Notes: generated by a model not told the origin, from the letters alone. Counted from the stretch's first letter, positions 1 to 8,900 are shown. The stretch is 64,000 nt of DNA from Laedolimicola ammoniilytica (GCF_025567165.1 NZ_JAOQKC010000007.1:1-64000), one strand, 5' to 3'. A program made the numbers and translations.

Positions 1-140
1 CTTCTCTGTTTTTCCAGCTTCTTTTCCTTTCGATGTGCCATGTACTTGCTTATGGCAGCCTTAAACATTCTGCCGGTAAACTTTGTTCCACTGACAACCA
101 GCGTCAAAGTTCTGTTTTCCACTTCTTCCTGCATTTTCAT
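1..140 (-). CDS. PcfB family conjugation protein, C-terminus beyond the window edge
   Basis: The first 46 or so codons of a gene running off the left edge. It starts at an ATG (bases 138-140) behind a strong AAAGGAGG site and reads MKMQEEVENRTLTLVV, then SGTKFTGRMFKAAISKYMA and a lysine-rich stretch. This start is characteristic of PcfB (DUF3801) proteins, encoded in ICEs and conjugative plasmids beside the VirD4-like coupling protein. It marks the edge of the conjugation module, which continues to the left. Confidence 0.75.
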   Translation of the reverse strand, partial: MKMQEEVENRTLTLVVSGTKFTGRMFKAAISKYMAHRKEKKLEKQR

Positions 141-220
141 CGCCTCCTTTCCACAAAATGTGCAGGGGTGGTGCACTTCTTTCTAAGGCGGGACCACCAG
201 CCGCCGGAGAAAATATTTCT

Positions 221-640
221 TCATCGCTCCATCCCGCGGTTCTTTTTCTTTACCGGCTTCTTATCCGGCAGATTCCACTCTTCCCGAAACTCTGCCACAC
301 CTTTGGGGTCAAATGCCTTCAACTTCTCCAGATCAAAGGCAACGGCAGAATATTTTCCATAACCGGACTGCACCTGATAGGGAAGCACCTTCCCCAACTT
401 GTTCTCTTTGATGAATCGCAGCAGGTCCTTGCTGATGTCACCGGAAATAAACGCCTCTCCGGGGTCCAGGGAATATCCTGGTAGGTTCACCGTCATATCT
501 GCAAACGCCTCTGCTCCATCTTCTGTATGGGTAATCATGCCGATATAAAGCCGCTGATTATTCGCATACATTCCAAGTTGCAGCGATATGGTTTCTTCCC
601 CATATTCCCACTTAAAGGGTACTTTCTTTTCCTCATTCAT
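221..640 (-). CDS. DUF4313-like ICE accessory protein
   Basis: 139 aa, soluble, ending in a basic tail rich in lysine and arginine. The segment WEYGEETISLQLGMYANNQ followed by RLYIGMITHTEDG resembles the DUF4313 family found in Clostridia ICEs. No biochemical function is established. It sits between PcfB and a small unknown gene, in the same orientation as the whole ICE block. The family name is from memory of the conserved segment and should be treated as probable. Confidence 0.6.
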   Translation of the reverse strand: MNEEKKVPFKWEYGEETISLQLGMYANNQRLYIGMITHTEDGAEAFADMTVNLPGYSLDPGEAFISGDISKDLLRFIKENKLGKVLPYQVQSGYGKYSAVAFDLEKLKAFDPKGVAEFREEWNLPDKKPVKKKNRGMER

Positions 641-652
641 ATCGGATTCCTC

Positions 653-973
653 CTATCGTATCTGTTCTTTGTGGTCATAAAACAAATCTCCATTTCTGAC
701 CTTTGCATGGCTGAGAATCTTGATCTGCCCATTTGCCTGACTGTCCAGAGCTTTTTCATAGCCTATATCTGACAAAAACAGGCGGGTGCGTTCTCCTTTC
801 CAGCCAACCGGGGAGTCATGCGTCAGTACATCAAAAATAATCATGTGCCGGGTGTTCTCCGCAAATCGCTGGAGATCCATGTAGTCATGACCGTGATAGT
901 TCTGCGCCCCGGCTTTCTGGCGCATTTCCTCCATCAGCTGCCCGATTGTTTTGCCTTCCTGCATAAAATCCAC
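653..973 (-). CDS. Small ICE protein of unknown function, paralogue of the one at 3212-3481
   Basis: 106 aa, no membrane segment. It is 12 bases upstream of the DUF4313-like gene and so probably co-transcribed. It shares a pattern with the 89-aa protein at 3212-3481: an N-terminal F..NTR.MI.F.VL block, then a R.RLFL...GY..AL.SQ block and a basic I.I..+A+V segment. The two therefore look like diverged copies within the same element. Function is not recognised. Translation may begin at the second methionine (MQEGK). Confidence 0.6.
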   Translation of the reverse strand: MDFMQEGKTIGQLMEEMRQKAGAQNYHGHDYMDLQRFAENTRHMIIFDVLTHDSPVGWKGERTRLFLSDIGYEKALDSQANGQIKILSHAKVRNGDLFYDHKEQIR

Positions 974-986
974 TTCCTTTCCGTTC

Positions 987-1733
987 TTATGAGACCAGCA
1001 AGATCATCTCCCGCAGCTGAGCAAAGTAGAGCTTTCCCTTTGGCGTAACCAGCGTGTAGGAGCCGGTATGCCCGTGATTGCAGTAGTCTTTCACACAGAA
1101 CAGCCCCGTATTTTTCACATTGGCATAGGGCAGCACATTGCCGGATGCTGTGCGGTACACAAACCGTCGTTCTATCAGAAACCGAACAAACCGGCGCTCC
1201 GGGACATCCAACTCTTTGGCGGTTGTCCTGAGATTGGTGCTGTGCTTTAAGTCGATGAACAGGTCATAGAAAGCGGCTTTTCCCTCCAGCTGTGCATTTT
1301 CCTTACGCAGAGAAATATTTGCTTCACGCTCAGCCAACAAGTCTGAGCAGAGCTTCATCAGAGCCTCCGGGGAAGTAGCTACCTCCCAAAGCTTCTCTCT
1401 TGTGAGATAGGCCCCGTGCTTGCGAATGGTAGGCAGAACCTCATCGAATACCCACTGTTCAAACTGTTCTGCCGATGGCAATTTGCTGTGAACAATCAGG
1501 CGGTACAAATCTCCTTCGGGGATAAAAGTCATACTGATTTTGCGGTCGGGGCTTTGTGGGTGAGGTGCGTCGCGTTTCACGACATACCTACAATGGCGGA
1601 TAATTGCATCGCGGGAATTGCTGTACCCCAGCGCAGCGGCCACATCCGTTCCGCAGAACAGGTATTTGCCGTTTTCTTCGATGACCCGGATACTGCCAAA
1701 CTCCGGGTTTTTGAAAATTTCCATCTGGTTCAT
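987..1733 (-). CDS. Phage-type antirepressor, BRO-N plus KilAC domains
   Basis: 248 aa. The N-terminal ~100 residues match the BRO family N domain (VAAALGYSNSRDAI, then a PEGDLYRLI..SKLP..EQFEQWVFDEVLP segment). A coiled linker follows at about 120-150, then a C-terminal KilAC/ANT DNA-binding domain (TTAKELDVPERRF, and GSYTLVTPKGKLYF near the end). In phages such proteins counter or modulate repressors. In ICEs they are common and may influence element gene expression. The assignment to the family is clear; the regulatory target is not visible. Confidence 0.88.
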   Translation of the reverse strand: MNQMEIFKNPEFGSIRVIEENGKYLFCGTDVAAALGYSNSRDAIIRHCRYVVKRDAPHPQSPDRKISMTFIPEGDLYRLIVHSKLPSAEQFEQWVFDEVLPTIRKHGAYLTREKLWEVATSPEALMKLCSDLLAEREANISLRKENAQLEGKAAFYDLFIDLKHSTNLRTTAKELDVPERRFVRFLIERRFVYRTASGNVLPYANVKNTGLFCVKDYCNHGHTGSYTLVTPKGKLYFAQLREMILLVS

Positions 1734-1767
1734 GTCGTGCCTCCTTTGGCATGATAAAAGGCGGCCT

Positions 1768-2646
1768 TTACCAGCCGCCTGCGTGCATATCGTGGTTGAC
1801 CAATGAAGTGAAGTGATTATTCATGGTGGTAGGCGCATTGAACAGCACCGCAAGCAGGTACTGCTTCATGTTGCGTACCTGGGTGGTGTTCTTTTGCAGA
1901 CAGTCCATGACAAACTCGATGTGGGAGCTGTCCAGTTTCAAAAAACGGGAACGCACGATCTCGTGAGGAAAGTCTGCCCCAGAGATCCGGGTGGTCTTTC
2001 GTCTGGCACAGACCGTTTCTACCAACAGCTCTACGATCTCATTCAGGTCATCCAGGTAGAGAGGATAACGCTGCTTCAGACAGTCATACTCGATATTCTC
2101 CAAAATCAATTCCCGATAATTTTCTATCTCTGTGACAGACATCGCATCTCTTCCTTTCCGTTCCGGCGGTCTTGCCGCCGCTGTTTCCCGGAAGGGAATG
2201 GAATCGGTACTTGATCCATAAGTAATTGATTTTTCTGTATTTGATTTCTCTATATTTAATTCTGCGGGCTTTTCCGTATCCGGTTTTACCATATCCGGGT
2301 TTTCCGTATCTGGTGAAACCACATCTGACGGCAGCATATCCAGCTTCTTTGGCTGTGGCTGCTCATAAATGATGTACTCGGTATCAGTAATACGGCCATT
2401 CGCACCGCGAAGCTGCCTGCGGACAATATAGCCAGCTGTTTCCAACTCTTTGAGCGCAGAGCCAATGGCGTCCACACCCTCCTTACAGATGGAAGCAAGC
2501 CCTCTTGTAGTGTAATTCCACTCCTCTGGGAGCGACAGGATCATGGAGAGCAGACCCTTAGACTTTAAGGTCAGCCCCTTATCCTTCAGATGATAATTTG
2601 ACATAACGGTGTAATCGCGTGTCCGTTGTACGCGGTAGACTGCCAT
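1768..2646 (-). CDS. Replication/helix-turn-helix protein of DUF6017 type
   Basis: 292 aa with two domains. Residues 1 to about 95 form a winged-helix module of the replication-initiator type (LTLKSKGLLSMILSLPEEWN, YTTRGLASICKEG, then a wing with YIVRRQLRG). A low-complexity linker with repeated PDTE-like motifs covers about 105-150. The C-terminal ~130 residues match the DUF6017 pattern (YPLYLDDLNEIVELLVETV, SRFLKLDSSHIEFVMDCL and a YLLAVLFNAPTTMNNHF ending). Such proteins sit beside ParAB in Firmicutes ICEs and are thought to act in element replication or maintenance. Confidence 0.8.
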   Translation of the reverse strand: MAVYRVQRTRDYTVMSNYHLKDKGLTLKSKGLLSMILSLPEEWNYTTRGLASICKEGVDAIGSALKELETAGYIVRRQLRGANGRITDTEYIIYEQPQPKKLDMLPSDVVSPDTENPDMVKPDTEKPAELNIEKSNTEKSITYGSSTDSIPFRETAAARPPERKGRDAMSVTEIENYRELILENIEYDCLKQRYPLYLDDLNEIVELLVETVCARRKTTRISGADFPHEIVRSRFLKLDSSHIEFVMDCLQKNTTQVRNMKQYLLAVLFNAPTTMNNHFTSLVNHDMHAGGW

Positions 2647-2706
2647 TCACTTCACTCCTTCCTGTGGTCAGAAAATAACAAAAGCCGCTGTCAGTAAAGA
2701 CGCGGC

Positions 2707-3210
2707 TCAAACTTCATAGAAAACTCCTGGTCTCCCATCAAAGGGATAGCGGCTGATGTCCTCAAAGGCGTCGGCAACCTCCTCCGCTGGATAGTCCTGC
2801 CAGTCCCGCTCCCTGACGATATGATGGATAGTACGGTAACAGGTAGAAAACCTTTCATACGCCGAACGGTATTTCGTATTCACGCAGGAGACATCCACAA
2901 ACCGCCCGTCCTCCAAGAGCCATAGTTCCCGGATGCAAGAAGCATCCACCTGCGTAGAATGACTCTGGATAGTTTTTTGGTAAATGCAAAATCCCCGCTG
3001 TGGAAACAACTCTGGCCCATAGTAGTTCAAGGAACACTCATGGTTTCCCGCGGTTTGGTAAGCAAGGACACTTTCCCCACGATAGCGGACAGACTGCGCC
3101 ACAAGTTCCATGTTCAATCTGGAGAGCGCCCTTTTCCGCTCCTTTTTGTCGGGGAAAAGATAAAGATACGCCGTCCTGATGGCATTGCAAATTTCTTTTT
3201 CTCTAAACAT
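2707..3210 (-). CDS. ICE hypothetical protein, 167 aa
   Basis: 167 aa, soluble, cysteine- and tyrosine-rich, no membrane segment or recognised motif. The gene starts immediately downstream of the 89-aa gene (stop at 3212, start at 3210), so translation is probably coupled. The N-terminal half is basic (FPDKKERKRALSRLN). The C-terminal half is acidic with aromatic clusters (RDWQDYPAEEVADAFEDISR). It belongs to the ICE maintenance block between the HTH protein and ParB. Function not recognised. Confidence 0.6.
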   Translation of the reverse strand: MFREKEICNAIRTAYLYLFPDKKERKRALSRLNMELVAQSVRYRGESVLAYQTAGNHECSLNYYGPELFPQRGFCIYQKTIQSHSTQVDASCIRELWLLEDGRFVDVSCVNTKYRSAYERFSTCYRTIHHIVRERDWQDYPAEEVADAFEDISRYPFDGRPGVFYEV

Positions 3211-3211
3211 C

Positions 3212-3481
3212 TTATTTTCTCCGTTTTTTCTTTACATCCAAGACATGACCCTCAATTACACGGGCGTACCTTTTGATGTTGATCTCCCGGCGCTGCTGGC
3301 TTTGCAAGGCGGCCTGATAACCGTCCTCAGTCAAAAACAGCCGCATTTCATCTCCGGGGCTTCCGTAAGCAGTGCTGGGACGCAGGACGGAAAACTCGAT
3401 CATCCAGCGGGTGTTATCCCAAAACCTCTCTACGGCGAGAATGTTGTGTCCTTTCAGCTCACGGGCTGAAATATCCCTCAT
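3212..3481 (-). CDS. Small ICE protein, paralogue of the one at 653-973
   Basis: 89 aa with a basic C-terminus ending in KKKRRK. It shares the block pattern F..NTRWMIEFSVL and MRLFLTEDGYQAALQSQ with the 106-aa protein at 653-973, so the two are likely an internal duplication of the ICE. It lies between parB (12 bases upstream) and the 167-aa gene. No function is known to me. Confidence 0.6.
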   Translation of the reverse strand: MRDISARELKGHNILAVERFWDNTRWMIEFSVLRPSTAYGSPGDEMRLFLTEDGYQAALQSQQRREINIKRYARVIEGHVLDVKKKRRK

Positions 3482-3493
3482 AGGCGGCTCCTT

Positions 3494-4429
3494 TCATCGT
3501 TCCTGGTCTCTCTGACGCTTTTTCTGCCATGCCTCCAGCAGCTTGATGATGGTTTCCTGCATCCGCTGGGGCGTATAGCTTTTAGGGAAATACTTCCGCA
3601 AAGTGTCAGAGGTAAATGTCACCCGGTCCAGATCACTTTTCTTTTCCTCACCCATGATGACACGCATCATATCGAGGGTCAGATGCCCCTCCTGGCTATA
3701 TTTCTTGAGCCGCTGGGCTTGAGAAAGAGAAGGGGTAGCCTGTTCGCTGTCCATCGCGTCCAACAGGTCTACCTGTTCCTCCTTTTTGAGAAAGGACAGC
3801 TCATAGGCGGGATTTAAGGCAATTTTCTTTTCATCCACCATGTCCAGCAGTTCGGGAATCAGCTCAGTCAGACGGATAAATCTCTGAATTTGATTCTTAC
3901 TCTGTCCAACCTGTTCAGCTAAAATATCTCTGGATTTTCTACCATCGGACTTGTGCCCAACTTGGGCACAAGTTAAATCCACTCGCTCTCCCTGGTGCTT
4001 CATAGCCTCCAACTTCATTTTATAGGCAAAGGCCCTCTCACTTGGAAGCAGGCTTTCTCGTTGCAGGTTGCTGTCAACCATAATAATTGTGGCAGCGTCA
4101 TCATCCAGATCACGGACAATTACCGGCATGGTCTCTTTTTCTGCCAGTTCACTTGCTCTGTGCCGTCTGTGTCCGGCTACCAGTTCATAACCACCCTCCG
4201 GGTCAGGGCGGGCAATCGCAGGAACCAGCACACCATACTGCTTGATACTGTCCGCAGTTTCCAGCATGGCTTCATCATCCTTGACTTTGAACGGATGGTT
4301 CTTAAAAGGGTGCAGCTCAGACAAGGGAATTTCCAGCACCCGTTCCCGCTGTGCATCGGCACGGCTTTCCTCGGTGGAAAACAGGTCATCTACCGATGCC
4401 AGCTCTATTTTTTTCGCGCTGCTTTTCAA
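3494..4429 (-). CDS. parB: ParB/Spo0J family partition protein
   Basis: 311 aa. It has the ParB N-terminal domain with the CTP-binding/arginine box AGHRRHRASELA (about residues 95-105), a LSELHPFKNHPFKV segment upstream, and a helix-turn-helix region at about 160-200 (RKSRDILAEQVGQSKNQIQRF). ParB binds parS-like sites and works with ParA to distribute DNA, here presumably the excised circular ICE. Its start lies inside the end of parA (44-base overlap), so the two are translationally coupled. Confidence 0.93.
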   Translation of the reverse strand: MKSSAKKIELASVDDLFSTEESRADAQRERVLEIPLSELHPFKNHPFKVKDDEAMLETADSIKQYGVLVPAIARPDPEGGYELVAGHRRHRASELAEKETMPVIVRDLDDDAATIIMVDSNLQRESLLPSERAFAYKMKLEAMKHQGERVDLTCAQVGHKSDGRKSRDILAEQVGQSKNQIQRFIRLTELIPELLDMVDEKKIALNPAYELSFLKKEEQVDLLDAMDSEQATPSLSQAQRLKKYSQEGHLTLDMMRVIMGEEKKSDLDRVTFTSDTLRKYFPKSYTPQRMQETIIKLLEAWQKKRQRDQER

Positions 4430-5207
4430 GTTTCAACACCTCCTTCGTCAGATTTCGATACCCCTCTGCCACCTTGCCGCCAGGGTCATGGGCGAAAATA
4501 CTTTTTCCCTCTGCGCTAATTTCCTTTGCCCGGACAGAATGGGGGATTTCCGTTCCAAAGACTTTGATTTTACTTCCATAGGTGTCCCGCAGCAAAGCAG
4601 CAATCTCTTTGGCAAAGTTGGTGCGGTTATCCACCATCGTCAGCAGGATACCGTCAATCTGGAGCTTTGGATTAATCTGCCGTTTCACCTTACTGACCGT
4701 AGATAGAAGCTGTTCCAGCCCTTTGGCGGGCAGATACTCTGCCTGAACGGGAATTATGATCCTGTTCGCAGCCGCCAGCGCATTGACCGTAAGCATTCCC
4801 AACGAGGGCTGACAGTCAATCAGGATATGGGAATATTGTCCCTTCAGTGTGTCCAGATATTGCCGTAAAATCGTTTCACGGCTCATGGCGTTTACCAAAG
4901 AAACCTCCATACCGGAAAGCTGAATATCCGCAGGCATCAGGTCAACGCCTTCTGCATGATGCAGAATACCTTCTCCGGGGCGTATAGGCTGATCCATCAG
5001 AATTTTGCCCATTGCATCCGACAGTGTAAATGGCAGCTTGTCTGGTTGCGGATTTCCCAAGCTGATTGTCAGGCTTCCTTGCGGGTCCCCGTCGATCAGA
5101 AGCACTTTCTTTCCGGCCTGTGCCAGACCTATTCCCAAGTTCGCACAGGTTGTTGTTTTGCCAACGCCGCCTTTCTGGTTGGCAATGGCGATGATTTGCG
5201 TGTTCAA
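4386..5207 (-). CDS. parA: ParA/Soj family partition ATPase
   Basis: 273 aa. The deviant Walker A motif KGGVGKTTT sits near residue 12. The switch region contains LLIDGDPQGSL, and the Walker B-like segment is ILIDCQPSLGMLTVNAL. Residues near the C-terminus match Soj (GTEIPHSVRAKEISAEGKSI). It is the first gene of the partition pair and lies 120 bases inside the rlmD-like end gene. It probably supports stability of the excised element, as for other ICE ParA proteins. Confidence 0.95.
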   Translation of the reverse strand: MNTQIIAIANQKGGVGKTTTCANLGIGLAQAGKKVLLIDGDPQGSLTISLGNPQPDKLPFTLSDAMGKILMDQPIRPGEGILHHAEGVDLMPADIQLSGMEVSLVNAMSRETILRQYLDTLKGQYSHILIDCQPSLGMLTVNALAAANRIIIPVQAEYLPAKGLEQLLSTVSKVKRQINPKLQIDGILLTMVDNRTNFAKEIAALLRDTYGSKIKVFGTEIPHSVRAKEISAEGKSIFAHDPGGKVAEGYRNLTKEVLKLEKQREKNRAGIGR

Positions 5208-5233
5208 ATAAACCTCCTCCTTCTACAAAAAAT

Positions 5234-5257
5234 ATCCCTATTCCGACAAATAGGGAT
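5234..5257 (-). terminator. Hairpin with T-run upstream of parA
   Basis: A perfect 9-bp stem (atccctatt / aatagggat) with a 6-base loop. On the minus strand it is followed by ATTTTTTG, giving the look of a rho-independent terminator between the rlmD-like end gene and parA. It could instead act as an operator, because parA starts about 25 bases further on. Confidence 0.55.
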
Positions 5258-5326
5258 GAAAAAAGCCGCTTACTCAAATAAATGAATAAACGGCTATGTA
5301 AGAAATATTCGATTGTAAGTAAAGTT

Positions 5327-5716
5327 TTATATCACTGCAAAATAACGAAGTGCATCTTTGATTGCTTCTACCTTTTCTGGTGTCGGATGTTTCCTCGGCT
5401 GTTTCAATTCTTCTACCGCATTAGGAGCATCATACATCGGCAATCCCAAATTTCGCTTTACCTCTGCGATATATGCGGTATGTACCTTGAAGCCGTATTT
5501 CGCTTCTATATACTCCTTAATCATTTTGTAGGTCACTTTTTCTTTGGGCTTGTACGCTTCGGCTCTTTTAGCAATACTATCTACCGGAATCTTGCCCTCG
5601 CCCTCTCCAAACTCCACATCAATGTGGATATAACTGTCGGCTTTTTTGTGGGACAAAAGAACTACCGTCTCTACGTGCGCCGTTTCGCTAACAACGTAAA
5701 CCGGCGGATGAAGCAT
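5327..5716 (-). pseudogene. rlmD: ICE-borne 3' end of rlmD (rumA), 23S rRNA methyltransferase tail
   Basis: The reading frame from AHVETVVLLSH onward matches the extreme C-terminus of RlmD/RumA (HVETVVLLS is the usual end), followed by about 100 residues (KADSYIHIDVEFGEGEGK to RYFAVI) that I recognise as the extension supplied by ICEs that insert into rumA. The methyltransferase body is absent. Upstream codons come from the ABC transporter read backwards (LHPPVYVVSETA), so no functional enzyme can be made here. This suggests insertion at a site other than rlmD. Confidence 0.75.
5660..5695. other. Probable ICE-chromosome junction (attachment site)
   Basis: In this stretch the minus strand still reads as the rlmD terminus (VETVV) while the plus strand begins to read as the ABC transporter (YRLYVRRFANN). 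The overlap, roughly aactaccgtctctacgtg, is the likely region of core identity shared by the element end and the host target. The exact core length cannot be determined from one end alone. Confidence 0.55.
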
Positions 5717-7114
5717 ACCCTCTACGGCAGCCTGGTGCAGAAAAGCCGCCGGACCCTGTCTGAAGAGGGGGCCGGAACTATGATGACCAAGGCCATTCTG
5801 GACGTGGACGACTGCGCCGAGGGCATGCGGAAGTTCACCACGGAACTCTTTGATACGGGCGTGGCCCTGCTGGCTTACGCTGGCATGCTGCTCTTCTACG
5901 ACTGGCGGCTGGCTCTGATCAGTATGATTTTCCCGCCGGTCTCCTATGTGATTGCGGAGAAAATGAAGGTCATCGTGCAGCGGACCGGCGCGGCCTATAA
6001 GGAGCAGTCCGGGGCTTTAAGCTCCGCCACCCTCGATCGCGCCGCCAACGCTGTCACCTACCGGGTCTTCGGCTGCGAGCCGGAACGTATGGCCGCTTAC
6101 GAGGAAAATCTTTCCGCCTACGAGCGCTCCGCCGTCCGGGCCAATATCTGGAGCGCCTCCCTGCCGCCTATTTACCGGATTATCTCCATGGCGGCATTGG
6201 TCTTCATCCTGTATTTCGGCGGGCGCAATGTGCTGGGCCAGGGCTGGACGGCCTGGGATATCGCGGCCTTCACTACCTTTATCTCCTGCTTTACCAGGCT
6301 TGCGGTGAAATCCTCCAGCGCGGCCAAGCTTTTCAACGCGGTCCATAAAGCGCAGGTGTCCTGGAAGCGCATCCGGCCCCTGATGTACGCGCCGGAGACG
6401 CCCGACACACCGGAGACAGGCGTGCCTGCAGTCCTTACGGTACAGGGGCTTGGCTTCGCCTATCCGGGAAATGAAACGCTGTTTTCCGATGTCTCATTTG
6501 CCGCAAGGCCCGGTCAGATCATCGGCGTCACCGGCCCGGTGGCCTGCGGAAAATCTTCCCTCGGCAAGGTCTTTCTCTGCGAATATCCCTACCGGGGCAG
6601 CATCCGCCTGGGAGATAAAGAGCTTGCGGAAATGGACGAACGCACCCGGCTTGGGGAAATCGGGTATCTGGGGCACGACCCGGAGCTTTTTAACGATACC
6701 ATCGAACATAATATCCTGATGGGAGATGAAGGCGACGCCTGGGAATACCTGCGGATGGTCTGCCTGGATGAGGAAATCCGGGAGATGCCGGATGGCATAG
6801 AGACTCTTGTGGGAAATGGCGGCGTAAGACTCTCCGGCGGCCAGGCACAGCGGCTGGCGCTTGCACGGACGCTCTGCCATAAGAAGCCCGTTCTGATTCT
6901 GGACGACCCGTTTTCCGCGCTGGATCGGAATACAGAGCGGCAGATTTTCGAAAATCTGAGAGCTTACACGACGGACGCGGTGGTGATTCTGATTTCCCAT
7001 CGACGGTATCTGTTTTCAGAGTTGGAACAGGTTATCTGGCTGAATGAAGGGCGCGCGGTTGTAGGAACTTACGAAGAACCACCCATAAAAAATAAGCAAG
7101 GACAGGAGGTATAA
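5708..7114 (+). pseudogene. ABC exporter subunit, 5'-truncated by ICE insertion
   Basis: The C-terminal ~470 residues of an exporter-type ABC half-transporter with fused membrane and ATPase domains. The nucleotide-binding part is intact: Walker A GPVACGKSS, signature LSGGQAQRLALARTL, Walker B PVLILDDPFSALD and a SHRR switch. About 65-70 N-terminal residues expected for the family (first transmembrane helix and part of the second) are missing, replaced by ICE sequence in antisense. The first in-frame ATG in native sequence is at 5708; the open frame continues back to 5282 through non-native DNA. It is 4 bases from its partner gene at 7119, with which it would have formed a heterodimer. Probably non-functional, although the partner may still be expressed. 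Confidence 0.8.
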
Positions 7115-7118
7115 CATC

Positions 7119-8849
7119 ATGCGGCATGCAAAAAAACATAACGAAACAACCTCTGTCCGCCAGATCATTCTCTCCACCCTGGCGCAGCACCGGTTCCTTG
7201 CCTCCGGCATCCTGCTCTCGGTCTGCGGGGCCATCCTGACTGCTCTGGTGCCGCCGCTGGTGCTGGGACATATCATCGATACGCTGACTCTTAGAACCAT
7301 GCCCTCCCTGCTTCTGATTCTGCTCTATTTTGCCATGCTGGCCCTGACCGGGATCCTGGAATCCGTCCGCGAGGGTCTGCTGACGGTCTGCGGACAGCAG
7401 ATTACCCACGCCCTTCGAAGCCGTCTGATGGCCAAATTCGTACGGCTTTCCGCGGAAGAGCTAAACCTTCAGGAGCCGGGCGCTGTGGTGTCCCGCTTCG
7501 TGGGCGATGTGGACACGGTGGAAAATCTCTTCACCTCCGGCATCATCAGTATCTTCGCGGACGCCTGCAAGATCTTAAGTATTCTGGCGGTTATCTGGTT
7601 CCGGAACAAGGGCCTGGCGCTGATTTTCCTGCTCCTGCTGCCCCTGCTGTTCGCCTTTACCCGCCATGTGCAGAAAAATATGCTGACCGCCCAGATCGAG
7701 AACCGCAAGGCCGTCAGCCGCGCCTCCGCCCACGTGCCGGAGACCCTGCACAATATCCGCACTATCCACGTGCTCGGCAAGGAGCGCTACATGGAGCAGC
7801 AATATGACCGCTACATCGGCGACAGCTACCGGGCCATGGAGCGGACCAATTTCTACGACGCCATCTACTCTCCGGTCATCCTGATTCTGAACGCCATCGT
7901 GGTAGCGCTGGTCATGCTTTTATCCGCTTCGGGCAATCCCCGGGTGCTGACACTCTTTGGTATGTCCGCCGGTACCGCTGTGGCCGTCATGAACTATATT
8001 TCCCAGATCTTCTCCCCGGTGGAGAGTCTGGGAATGGAAATTCAGACTATTCAGTCGGCGGTGGCGGGCCTTCACTGGATTCAGGAGTTTTTCGGGCTAC
8101 CGGAGAAAGAGCCGGTCGAGGCAAATGCTTCCGTTTCTGCAGCTTCTGCGAAGCCTGAAACGACAAATTCCCACGCTGACATACAGGCTTTCCCGGACGC
8201 GCCCTTCATCGAATTTCGCGACGTCACCTTCTCCTACGACGGGAACAAGCCCATCCTGAGCCACCTGAATCTGACTGTGGAGACCGGCGACCAGCTGACG
8301 CTTCTCGGCCGCACCGGAGCCGGAAAAAGTACCCTGTTCAAGCTGCTTTTGGGACTCTATCAGCCGGATTCCGGGCAGGTCCGGATCCACGGCGTTCCGG
8401 CCGCCTCTATCCCGGAGGCCGCCCGCCGAAAGCTTTTTGGCTACGTGGAACAATCTTTCCATATGGTTCCCGGAACGGTTCGGGATCAGATTACCCTGTT
8501 TGACCCGGCTATCTCAGACGAAGCCGTTCAGAAGGCCGCATGCCTCACCGGCCTTGCCGACGCCATTTCGCATCTGGCGCAAGGCTACGATACCCCCTGC
8601 ACACCGGAGCTCTTCTCTCAGGGCCAGTGGCAGCTTCTCTCCATCGCCCGGGCGGCGGTTTCGGATCCGGAGCTTCTGCTCCTGGACGAAATCACCGCCA
8701 ATCTGGACGCGGAAACTGAGCAGCATGTGCTTCGCGCCCTGCGCCGCGTCTCCGAGAACCGCACCGTGCTTTCCATCTCACACCGGACCTCGGCAGAGTT
8801 TGGCAGAACCTTTACCCTTCACGGTAACGCAGTATTTCCTATAAAGTAA
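7119..8849 (+). CDS. Exporter-type ABC transporter, membrane plus ATPase domains
   Basis: 576 aa. Six transmembrane helices lie in residues ~20-320 and the ATPase domain in ~365-576. Walker A is GRTGAGKST, Walker B LLLLDEITANLDAE, and the signature is degenerate, FSQGQ rather than LSGGQ, as often seen in the non-canonical half of a heterodimeric multidrug exporter. The subunit upstream (5708-7114) has the canonical signature but has lost its N-terminus. The pair resembles multidrug or lipid exporters; the substrate is unknown. The ORF ends just before a bidirectional terminator. Confidence 0.88.
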   Translation: MRHAKKHNETTSVRQIILSTLAQHRFLASGILLSVCGAILTALVPPLVLGHIIDTLTLRTMPSLLLILLYFAMLALTGILESVREGLLTVCGQQITHALRSRLMAKFVRLSAEELNLQEPGAVVSRFVGDVDTVENLFTSGIISIFADACKILSILAVIWFRNKGLALIFLLLLPLLFAFTRHVQKNMLTAQIENRKAVSRASAHVPETLHNIRTIHVLGKERYMEQQYDRYIGDSYRAMERTNFYDAIYSPVILILNAIVVALVMLLSASGNPRVLTLFGMSAGTAVAVMNYISQIFSPVESLGMEIQTIQSAVAGLHWIQEFFGLPEKEPVEANASVSAASAKPETTNSHADIQAFPDAPFIEFRDVTFSYDGNKPILSHLNLTVETGDQLTLLGRTGAGKSTLFKLLLGLYQPDSGQVRIHGVPAASIPEAARRKLFGYVEQSFHMVPGTVRDQITLFDPAISDEAVQKAACLTGLADAISHLAQGYDTPCTPELFSQGQWQLLSIARAAVSDPELLLLDEITANLDAETEQHVLRALRRVSENRTVLSISHRTSAEFGRTFTLHGNAVFPIK

Positions 8850-8879
8850 AAAAGTCAGCCATTCTCAGGCTGACTTTTT
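8848..8879. terminator. Bidirectional rho-independent terminator
   Basis: A 12-bp stem (aaaaagtcagcc / ggctgacttttt) with a 7-base loop, flanked by A- and T-runs. It serves the plus-strand ABC genes and the convergent minus-strand HepT-like gene. Confidence 0.9.
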
Positions 8880-8900
8880 CTATACATTACCTTCTAAATT

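Larger units (their letters stand above)
1..5690. mobile_element. End of an integrative conjugative element (ICE)
   Basis: A run of minus-strand genes typical of Firmicutes ICEs: PcfB at the window edge, a DUF4313-like protein, BRO/KilAC antirepressor, DUF6017-type HTH protein, ParB and ParA. It closes with a short gene resembling the ICE-carried replacement 3' end of rlmD (rumA). The host gene immediately beyond is not rlmD but the interior of an ABC transporter gene on the opposite strand. The rest of the element (relaxase, coupling protein, integrase) lies outside the window to the left. The boundary near 5,660-5,695 is inferred from where the two coding sequences meet; the exact crossover base cannot be fixed without the other end. 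Confidence 0.8.

Noticed and set aside
5282..5707. N-terminal extension of the ABC exporter frame
   Set aside because: It is the antisense of the rlmD-like gene and lacks similarity to ABC membrane domains; native sequence begins around 5,670-5,708.
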